Positions 55,195-64,000 of a stretch of 64,000 bases of DNA are shown here, in pieces. The stretch is from Asterias amurensis (Eukaryota > Echinodermata > Asteroidea > Forcipulatida > Asteriidae). The first letter of the stretch is position 1; the number at the start of each line of letters is the position of its first letter. The stretch is taken from assembly GCF_032118995.1 (NCBI RefSeq), contig NC_092657.1, forward strand, positions 2,539,891-2,603,890, in the 5' to 3' direction. The position numbers were made by a program, and so were the translations under genes. Under the pieces are notes generated by a model. It did not search any database. It saw only the letters and a list, made by a program, of their open reading frames with translations, and was not told the origin of the DNA.

Positions 55195-55508
55195 TGCAAA
55201 CGAGTAATGGGGAAAGGTTGATAGTATAAACTTAGTGAGAAACGCTCACTCTAAAGTGACGTAGTTTTCGAGAAAGAAGTAGTTTTCTTTTTTTGAGGTC
55301 TCGGAATCAAGCATTTGAAAGCACATAACTTCGTAGTTTTTTGTGACAATGGTGTTTTATTCTTTTATTATTATCTCGCAACTTCGACGATCAATAAATT
55401 GAGCTAAAACAAATCACTGGTTGGTTATTTGATGCATAATGTTGAGATACACCAAGTGAGGAGACTGGTCTTTGACAATTACCAATAGTATCCAGTGTCT
55501 CTAAAGGA
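55195..55508 (-). repeat. GGCACTGGACAC MITE, partial
   Basis: ACGAGTAATGGGGAAAGGTT ... ACCAATAGTATCCAGTGTCT. Confidence 0.65.
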
Positions 55509-55509
55509 T

Positions 55510-58185
55510 CTTTTGAAATGCTGACATCTCAAAACTGTCTTCTTCTTTCCTTTTCCATTTTTATTTAAATCTAACGAAAATAATAGTCTTTGTCTTCTTC
55601 AGTTTGTCTGTTTTAGTTCTACGTAAATAATAGTCACCGTTTTAAAGGCACATAAATACCCCCTAGGTAAATATGAATAATGAGATGTGAGAGTTGTTTT
55701 TACACAAACAAATATTTTATTCATGTTATTTGCATATTTTATTAAATTGTTTGCTTAAGATTCAATTTTGAGAGTACATGCCACCACAAACTGAATTAAA
55801 CACGAATTACAATATTATATTAAAATTACAGAGAGAGTGAGCGAAATGAAACTAAAAAATAACAAAGAACGTAAAATTATATAATAAAAAAGGAGAAAGA
55901 ATAGACAAAATTAACAGAAACAAAATTTTAACAGAAAAAAAACAATAATGAACAAAAGAAAAGCAAAGTAAGATGAAGAAAAGGATTCGTTGAAATATTA
56001 AATTACCTCTTTTTTAGAAATTCCTTTAATGGATTTCCTATCAATACAGGAAAAAGAGACCCTTGTCAAAAGTGTGTCTCTTTTTAAGGGTTCCGTCCAA
56101 AAAATATTTTCTTATAGATAACAATGTTGAACCTTTTGAAAATGTATTTATTTTTGGAGGTTCCTATCAATTAAAGAACAAAAAGGATTTTGTTTAAATG
56201 GAGAATTTTAAAAGTGTGTCTCTTCTTAAGGGTTCCATCCAAAAACATCTTCCAAGAAAGTTTCGGTGACATTAAGTGCATCTCGCGGTCACAACCAGTG
56301 CCAATAAGAGATGCATGACAGCGGAAATTGATGTGCAAATATATTCAGTCTGCTTAATTTATACCGGGGGTAGTAAGAAGGAAGGAAGGAGAGTGTTGTA
56401 TCTTTATTGCAGGGTCGAGCGAATGTGGCTTGCTTGACTGGATACAATATGTACAGGCTGTTAGGTTTAAGAGTTATAAGATGGAAGTAGACTTGTCATG
56501 TCAAATTCAGTTCGTCTTCGGAGAAACAGAATGTGACTAAAAAATTTAAGCAGTTTTTTTTTTTTTTTTTTTTTAAGTGAGAAGCGTAATGAGTTCAATT
56601 TATTCCACTTGTATTCTCAACAACAAAAATACGTTCAATCTTCACTCATAATTTATTTTTAATCAACAATGTTTTACAAATTTAAGGAAGGGTTGGAAAC
56701 ATAAAAATCAATAAATTTAGACATAAAGGATAGCCTATAAGATCAATTCATTCCACCTGAATGTATTCTCAACCAAAATACATTAATTTTGTACTCAGAA
56801 TTGAAACAAAATAAATATATTATAACAGTAACAATATTTACAAATTTTAGGAAGAGTTCTGATAGGAAACAAAAAAAATCAATACATTTAGACATTATAA
56901 AGGGTTGCGCGAACCAGCAGTTGTGAAAACTAAGTTAGTACATGGGTTAACAATGCGATTTCATTTACAACTGTTTATATAAGGCCTATTGAAACATGCA
57001 TGTGTTTTCTGATCCATGCATGTGATTTTGATTTAATCCTTTATAGAAACTAAATGCAAGAAAACTAACATGTGGAAAGTTCATTTGAAAAAGTAGTCGC
57101 GATTTTGAGACATCGCCAAAAACACTGAGCAAATAATGTCCATGCAAAAAAGAATGGTCACTAAATGGAATACGTTATCGAGAAACGTTACCGCAGTGAC
57201 GCTTTTCAGATACCATATTCTGGTTCTGGAGCAAAGAAACTGATAGTTTTTACATAATCACATTAATTCGAAGAGAAATAATCCAAAAATGTTTTTTTTT
57301 ATTTTGTCGAAAGCTGCTGTATTTTTCAAACCAATTCCTTTTTTGCCATTAACCCTGTAGTCCCTGCACTGCCCGAGTTTGCTGAAAACTAATATATCAA
57401 GATCCTTGCAGTTAATTACTGGAATCGTAGTTCAAATTTTAAAAGATAGCCACAGCTTAACTTTTTATGCACAATTTAAACCTTGATGTTTGTATAAAAG
57501 TACAAGTTCGCATGAGAACAAATGTCTCTCGTTAAACGTCTACTGTAATTTTTTATGGCGAATATTTGTTTGTCTCAATTATTATACTGATTAAATGCGA
57601 AGGCGTGAGTTTTCGACAATATCATCATGAATGATGAATAAATACAGTTTCCTTTGTGTCTACTAATGAGCGTTTTGTTGGGGTAAGAGCTAAATTATTT
57701 CATCATCATTAGCTTCATTAGCTTAATAATGACTATCGATGATTCTTTTGACATTCCCTTTTTTTTTTTACCAACACAAGCTAGCAAGGTTTCCTCCTAC
57801 CACGTACAGTATATCGATAGGCGGCTGGGCGGTCCAGTGGCTAAATGGTTAACATTTTAAGGGTGATTACGAAACGCATACAATCCCTTTTAATCCCAAA
57901 ATAATAATTTATAGATGGATTTATTTCACCCGTCATCTTGACATTTCCCAATGACGTTCATTTCCCCCTCAATACCGGAAGATAAACAAACCTTAATTTC
58001 CTTTTTCAAATAGTACTAAAGTATAAATATTTATTTATCTGACCTTTTCTCTTCCCTTTTTGTATTATTTTCCTTGGGATTTTTTTCATTGACTTCGAAG
58101 CGAAGGTATAGATTTTTTGTTCTCTTTGTCCATGAGGAGGAAAGGATGACATCTTATACCCTTGGTAAAAATCGACTGTCTGAGA
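55510..58185. other. Long AT-rich intergenic stretch, no gene recognised
   Basis: Contains a loose pair of related blocks (GTGTCTCTTTTTAAGGGTTC at 56080 and GTGTGTCTCTTCTTAAGGGT at 56214; another pair, CAATTCATTCCACC-type, at 56595 and 56740) and a T run at 56552-56574. No splice-bounded open frame. Confidence 0.4.
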
Positions 58186-58189
58186 TTTT

Positions 58190-58530
58190 CATTAAAGGCA
58201 CTGGACACCATTGGTAATCACGAGTGTAGCATACTAACTTACTTGGTTAACGAGCAATGTAGAGCTGTTGATCTTTTGTGAGAAGCGGCTCCCTCTGAAG
58301 TGAACGTAGTTTTTGAGAAAGAGCTAGTTTCTCACTTAAATATTAAAAGACTTCAGGCCTGGGGCATTTCCAGGCATCTAATAGCACACAAACTTAAGCA
58401 ACTAATTGGGTTTCATTCTTTCATTATTTTTTTCGCAACTTCGATGACCAATGAGTAAACATTTTCACAGATTTGTTATTTTATGCATAATGTTGAATAC
58501 ACACAAAACAAATTCGTGCCTTTAAAGCAA
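58190..58530 (-). repeat. GGCACTGGACAC MITE
   Basis: TTAAAGGCACTGGACACCAT; the distal end is worn. Confidence 0.65.
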
Positions 58531-58849
58531 TTCCACGGGCCGTTGTTGAAAAAAAAACTTCCCAGGTAATACACCCTTCATTATCAATGGATAGGATTGA
58601 AGTTCAAGGAAATCTATTTTAAGAACAGAAGTCTGAGTGAAAATCACTGAAATTGAGATTATTAATATAACATTTATTTTGAGTCCATGGTTAAAGACAG
58701 TGGACACTACCGTATAGTTGTGTCTTTGATTACTAGTTCAATATTCACGAAGGCATTCGCAATGCACGCCACGTAGTAACGTCATCGCAACTTGAATTCA
58801 GAAAACACCGTTTCATTACACGCCTGCCTCCCCGTCGCCCGTGTTCATC

Positions 58850-59175
58850 TTAAAGGCACCGGTTAGTCTTTGGTAATTGTCAAAGACCAGTATTCCGACT
58901 TGGTGATATCTATGCATAATATGCGTAAAATAAAATCTGTGAAAGCTTAGGCTCAATTGGTCATCAAAGTTGCAAAGAATAATGACAGAATAACACCCTT
59001 GTTGGGTTACCTTTTTTGAGCTTTCAGATACATAATAAAAGGCATCAGCTGATTGAAGTCGTTTATTATTTGAGATGAGAAATAACCTATTTCACCCAAA
59101 AACTACGTTTCTTCAGATTGAGCCGTTTTTCAAAATATTGTTAACTATCAACATCTCTCAATTGCTCGTTAACAA
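58850..59175 (+). repeat. GGCACTGGACAC MITE, partial
   Basis: TTAAAGGCACCGGTTAGTCT ... TCAATTGCTCGTTAACAAG. It runs into a CGAAACGTCGAGTTGAAACC remnant (59190-59240) of the hammerhead-like family. Confidence 0.6.
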
Positions 59176-59332
59176 GTTAGTTTTTATGAATACTGATCGA
59201 AACGTCGAGTTGAAACCAACGGTTCTTTTCAGAACCACCCCAACTCAGTAAGAGATTATCATAATGCAATGGTGTTACCGCAAACCTTTACTATAATCGT
59301 ATTTCCACTAAGCAAAGTTTAAAGTTATGGAA

Positions 59333-59760
59333 GTGTCGTGGCCGAGCGGTTAAGAGCACCGAATTAAGAGCACAAAATTCAAACTCTGGTGTTTCTGATC
59401 AGCAGAGTGTGGGTTCGAATCCCCAGCCTTGACACGTGTGTCCTTAAGCAAGACACTCAACCATTGCCTCGTCCTTCGGATGGGACGGATTGGTCCCATG
59501 TGTTGTGTAAACGCATGTAAAAGAACCAAGAGTGCACTTATATCGTTAAGAGAAGGGGTTCGCCCCGGTGTTCCTGGCTGGATTGGCAGCATATTGCGCC
59601 ACAGCACCTTGTAAACCATTCGGGCCTACATGTTGCTAAAGGTTAGGTCTTATAACTCAAACTTTGTCCCACTCCTTGCAGTAATAATACCTGGCGCTTT
59701 GTATCCTTTGGCAAAAGGCTCGTTATAAATACGGTCATTAGTGTTATTATTATTATTATA
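59333..59760 (+). repeat. tRNA (Leu/Ser-type)-derived SINE, full length
   Basis: Head GTGGCCGAGCGGTTAAGAGC, B box GTGTGGGTTCGAATCCCC, body GTGTCCTTAAGCAAGACACT, CGTCCTTCGGATGGGACG, tail (TTA)n. The class-II head suggests tRNA-Leu or Ser ancestry; not a working tRNA because the acceptor stem does not pair. Confidence 0.85.
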
Positions 59761-60179
59761 AAATCCTACTTTTTCCTATTTTATTTTGAGTATAATTACC
59801 AACACTGTCCAGTGCCTTTAAAACACATCCCATACAAAACACACGCGCACAAACTGCCCACGTATATAACTGCAAGGGCTCTTTCTAAGCGATTTAACAC
59901 GTTTATACAAGTCCTTTTGAACGCCCCCACGTTGGCTAAACAGTGTAAGGTAATACAACGTTGCTGCCCTTTAGTGCGAATGAAAGTGAGAGTTTATGTA
60001 TAAATGCATCATTCGGTTCATTTCGATTCTAATAACTGAAAGAAAAACCCAATGTATTCATGGGGAGCAGTCGATAGGTGCATTGTACAGGAAGAGTCAC
60101 ATTCATTGATGTCCTGGACTGGAACGTTCCATACATTTATTTAGGCGTTTTGCATTCAAAGAAGTATTCTATGTCTAAT

Positions 60180-60445
60180 ACAGACCCGGCTTTCCGTTCC
60201 TAGAACTAGACGGAAAGCTGGGGATAGCTCATTCTCCATATCTGCCCCTCGCCTATGGAATGAGCTCCCCGCGGGTCTGAGAGAGGCGATCTCGGTGCCT
60301 GTATTCAAAAGCCTTCTCAAGACATTTCTTTTTCCCCACCCATCCTAGTTTGTTTGTTTTTCTATTGTTGTCATAGTCTCATGTAAAGCGCTCTGTTCTC
60401 CGTAGAGCGCTATATAAATGCTTCATATTATTGTTATTATTACTC
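60180..60445 (+). repeat. LINE 3' end
   Basis: Encodes RKAGDSSFSISAPRLWNELP, AGLREAISVPVFKSLLKTFL then a stop, the same C-terminal motif as at 38565 but another subfamily; tail GAGCGCTATATAAATGC and (ATT)n. Confidence 0.8.
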
Positions 60446-61190
60446 AGATCAAAACCACTGATGAGTGGACTCCATCTGTTCTCGTCACTAATTAACACAT
60501 AATTAAATAAACAGAGGAAAATAATTAAGGCATAGATCGTTCTAGACAATTTCCTGTGCATGTGAAGAAGTCACAGGAAACATTTTATATTATTGCTGTT
60601 GTTTAATACCATGCCCCAAGCTGAAGTCCCCTACCTCAGACACAGTTCTTATCTTACCCAGAGGCAGAATCAAACAAGATTAACTTGCCAGAATGTCTTG
60701 AAGAAGTGTCAGTTTTTCAACACCCACCCTATCACCATCTCCCATACGTGACGTTGTCATCTTCTTTCAATCTCTTTCTTTTGACAGGACGTAGTGCACA
60801 TGGGCTGTGAGGAGGTGATTCGATAGCTATCATCATCAGTTTTCCGCTACAACACATCCCCTAGAGGGATGTTAGCCGGACTCCACCGGCTGAATTAGAA
60901 ACATTCTAGACGTGTCACGCCTCGCTGGCAGATTGATAAAGACAAGTGATACGCGGTGTCAACCCTTGACTACTCTGACTAGTAATAAACGCTTACCGGT
61001 TTGTTGACCCTAAACTGTTCAACTTTTACTTCTTCGGGTGAATACTGAATTCACAAGAACAAGGGGTAAAAACCAGCTTTTAAACTTGGAAAATCGGCTG
61101 GTAACCATATTAACCAGATCACTAAACGTTATATCAACTGAGATAAGTCAATCTCCTAAACCGGTTTAGTATTTACTAACTTGGATCGCA

Positions 61191-61303
61191 ATGGATTACG
61201 TGTTTGAGCACTCACCCAGTATGGAGGAGCTGGCCTCAAAAGGTGTGCATCTTCACTGGAACACCCTTTTGCAAGAAATTGGAGGGACTGCACTCTTAGC
61301 TGG
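61191..61303 (+). CDS. Probable first coding exon of an unrecognised gene (continues past the window)
   Basis: The ATG opens MDYVFEHSPSMEELASKGVH, followed by LHWNTLLQEIGGTALLAG, and ends at a consensus donor (GCTGG then GTAAGT) with 37 codons plus 2 nt. About 400 bp upstream a pyrimidine-rich acceptor (TCTTTCTTTTGACAG, exon from 60788) could start this exon, making 60788-61190 untranslated. I do not recognise the protein, and the next exon is not evident before 64000. Start choice: first ATG of the open frame. Confidence 0.45.
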
Positions 61304-62290
61304 GTAAGTTAATCGACTAACCCAGAGTTAATAACAACCCATCGGATTGTTTTATTGGCCTAGTACGTTAAACGTTTAATGACTTTTTGCTAGATTCCCA
61401 TGCATCACTAATTTATGAACTTAAAAGTCTTCTTACTCGCGAGTCAAAACAAAATCTCTACGATTAATCTCGCTATAGAATAATTTGCGTGTTTTTTGTT
61501 TTTCCCCCGAAAAGGAAATTGCAGTGAATTAAAATCATGAATTGTTTGCAAGCTGATCGCGAAAATTAAAATGGCCGCTGCGTGCTTTCCCATAGACTGT
61601 CACACTACCAACTTGGTTCTGCATGATTTTATCATATGGTCATTTATTCCCATAAGGATCCATCCAAACAAACACACCCATACACAAAATCAGGCAAAGA
61701 TAAAACAGGAAGTTGGGGAACAACCCGGCAATATCAGTAAGTTGAGATCGTGCTTTGTTTGCACACTGATCGCCAAAAATCAAAATGGCTGCTACGTGCT
61801 TTTCTTTCACTCGACCAACTCAGTTTCCACATTAATTTTACAGTTGCATCTTTCGGGCGTGATTTTACCATATGGCCATTTATTCCCATAAGAAGCCCAA
61901 GATCCAGTGAGCCAAACACACGTACTGGACTTTAAGCCATTCTGAATTATTAAAAGGGATGAAACCTGGTCTGAAACTGAGCGGGAAGGTTTTTCTGGCG
62001 CACTTTCATGCCACTTGGGACCCGGATATCTTGATGCGAAATCGACCTCTGGACGCGCGGTTGCATGATGCTTGGTTCATTTCATGGTCCATCTAGAGTG
62101 TGTAAACGCCTACGAGGGCGCCCCAGACAACATTCTAGAAAAGTGTCTTTAAGGTGCTGTACTAGCTCATGTTTAAGTGTGATGACACGTTTTTTTAGTG
62201 AAGTGCCTTTTTTAGTCTAAACTGCTTTGTATTGTTTGATGGGAGGTGTTGATTTTGCTTCTTTCTAGTCATTGGAAAACTGGTGGTTAT
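61304..62290. other. Intron after the 61191 exon, with a diverged direct repeat
   Basis: 61540-61665 and 61751-61900 are related (GATCGCGAAAATTAAAATGG / GATCGCCAAAAATCAAAATG; CCATATGGCCATTTATTCCC). No next exon seen. Confidence 0.5.
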
Positions 62291-62293
62291 AGC

Positions 62294-62606
62294 TTAAAGG
62301 CAGTGGCCACTATTGGTAATTACTCAAAATAGTTATTATATCATAAAACCTCACTTGTAAACGAGTAATGGGGAGAGGTTGATAGTATAAAACATTGTGA
62401 GAAACAGCTCCCTCTGAAGTGACGTAGTTTTCGAGAAAGAAGTATTTTTCCACCAATTTGATTTTTTCTTTCATTAATATCTCGCAACTTCGACGACCGA
62501 TTGAGCCCAAATTTTCACAGGTTTGTTATTTTATGCATATGTTGAGATACACCAGTGAAGACTAGTCTTTGACAATAATTATTACCAATAGTGACAGTGT
62601 CTTTCA
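62294..62606 (-). repeat. GGCACTGGACAC MITE
   Basis: TTAAAGGCAGTGGCCACTAT ... ATTACCAATAGTGACAGTGT; the GAGACCTCAA block is deleted. Confidence 0.75.
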
Positions 62607-62609
62607 GCG

Positions 62610-63055
62610 GGAGACTCTCTGCACGTTTTCTGCTCGTCATCTGCACGTCGTCGTGTAATTAAACCTAGTCTTGCAGGATGAAGTCTGCCCCCTTTGTTTT
62701 CAGAATTGGTATTGATTAGGCGCTGATGACATAAATGAATCTAATTAAATGTTGTATCGAATTGTTTACATACGGTCACTCGATTTAGTGGGCGATTTTG
62801 CAATAATTGTTGGAAATGAGTTGACATAATTAAACTCATTGCGACCGGATTTGAGATGAGTGGTCCACACGCCTTTCATTAAACAGTTCGGTCAAATAAT
62901 TAGAAGAATATTAAATCTTTATCCCCGATGCAAATCTATTATCTCTTAAATTAGAAAATTCATTTATTTCCTTCGCGTCCCGGTCAGTTTATTACTGACA
63001 ATACCTATACGTCGTTTAAAGTAATATGACATAATTAGTAAGAAGAACAAACTCG
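62610..63055. other. Intergenic or intronic, nothing certain
   Basis: 62918-62950 has the SINE-tail words TTTATCCCCGATGCAAATC. No exon recognised. Confidence 0.35.
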
Positions 63056-63057
63056 TC

Positions 63058-63380
63058 TAAGATCACAGGTTTACAAAAAAACTTACACGGTCTAATGATG
63101 ATGATAATAGATAAAAATCCCTTGAAATATTTATGACTGAAATGTCTGACTCAATTGATGAGAAACAAACAAGACTGTTTGGAGTTTATCGCCCAGTGAG
63201 CGTTTATTTCATTTTGTTTATGCAAAACGTGTAATCGGTTTTTCACTATTATTTTTCTTGTAACCCAGATGACCGATCGATCTCAAACTTTTACAGGTTT
63301 TTCAGTTTATGTAATTTATTATGGTGGATTACACTGTCAGCAGCTGTTTTGTTAGCGAAAACCAATTCTGTAATGTTCCT
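63058..63380. repeat. TTAA MITE, AGGAACGTTACAG family, one end lost
   Basis: AGATCACAGGTTTACAAAAA ... CCAATTCTGTAATGTTCCT before TTAA (63381-63384). Confidence 0.75.
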
Positions 63381-63407
63381 TTAAAGTCTTTAATTATTGA
63401 TCTACGT

Positions 63408-63446
63408 AACAACAATCTCCGACATACGTTTTAACGTATGTCGGAA
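63408..63446. repeat. Short hairpin (TCCGACATACGTT)
   Basis: TCCGACATACGTT / AACGTATGTCGGA separated by about 2 bases. Confidence 0.8.
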
Positions 63447-63569
63447 CTGTCATCGTGTGAATGGACTAGAGCCAGCTGGGAATCAGCTGTTTGTAGTCTA
63501 GAAGTAATACCTGTTAATTGATCTATTTTCCGTACAAGGAGCAAATCTGTCTTGGTGAAAATTTCCCCT

Positions 63570-64000
63570 GAAGGTACTGTACACGTTTGGTAATTACTCA
63601 AAATAAATATTTCCTTGCAACGAGCAACGGAGAGCTTCACAGTGAGTAGGGAATAATGTCTCGGCCAAAAGACTTGATCTATACAAAAGGTATCAAAACC
63701 CTTCAAAGACATTGATGCTTAGCAACGCATCTTAAAATAACCAAAATAAGTGACGAGCATACAATGCGTGGAGATGTCTGCATCATTCTTCTCATTCATG
63801 TCAGATTGCAGCGCCAGATGTTTTGTCCTTGTGGAAGTTATTTTTAGAGATATACATCCTTATGAGGTCATTTTCTCAAGATGTTGTTCCGGTCAGTATG
63901 GATTTGGATTGATATTATATTTAAAAAAAAATATATTAGGTTAGAGGTTTGTAAGTACTCGACTTTGATTCCGTCTTCTAGATTTTACTTCAATCAATCG
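63570..64000. other. Window end: MITE fragment then unassigned
   Basis: 63570-63640 has GTACTGTACACGTTTGGTAA and GCAACGAGCAACGGAGAGC (MITE family words). The rest is not recognised. Confidence 0.4.

Overview
The window looks like a piece of a repeat-rich, AT-rich deuterostome genome, most likely an echinoderm and perhaps a starfish. The evidence is spliced animal genes with GT-AG introns, a deuterostome-like ribosomal protein S11 and di-N-acetylchitobiase, and dense families of short palindromic TTAA-flanked elements. The species call is inference. No bacterial, LTR-retrovirus or Polinton-type element was recognised.

Layout. RPS11 (minus, 3887-6500) is rebuilt from four exons. Two Ly6/uPAR three-finger genes follow on the minus strand (12437-17137 and 19979-21932). 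They share exon architecture, including 43-nt signal-peptide exons. Exon 2 of the first is split by a 1.8-kb repeat element. Then come two seven-exon di-N-acetylchitobiase (GH18) genes arranged head to head, with only 286 bp between start codons: a compact minus-strand copy (29141-35267) and a plus-strand copy with large, repeat-filled introns (35554-49928). The right side holds two phase-compatible C-terminal exons of an unrecognised minus-strand gene (52056-53630) and a probable first coding exon of an unrecognised plus-strand gene (61191-61303).

Most of the rest is repeats. Families seen are: several TTAA-flanked MITEs (piggyBac-type target sites), hAT-like elements with 8-bp target duplications, a Tc1/mariner-like element with TA flanks, palindromic elements with 2- or 3-bp duplications, tRNA-derived SINEs, 3' ends of CR1/L2-like LINEs, remnants with a Penelope/hammerhead-like signature, and minisatellites or satellites. 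Many are nested. The deepest case is a 20-copy 66-bp satellite inside a palindromic element, inside a SINE, inside a chitobiase intron.

Functionally, the chitobiases act in lysosomal N-glycan breakdown, the Ly6 proteins are predicted GPI-anchored surface proteins, and RPS11 is a housekeeping ribosomal gene. Clustering reflects local duplication (Ly6 tandem, chitobiase inverted) and not an operon. Gene models were read by eye; exon boundaries rest on splice consensus, phase agreement and remembered family sequences.
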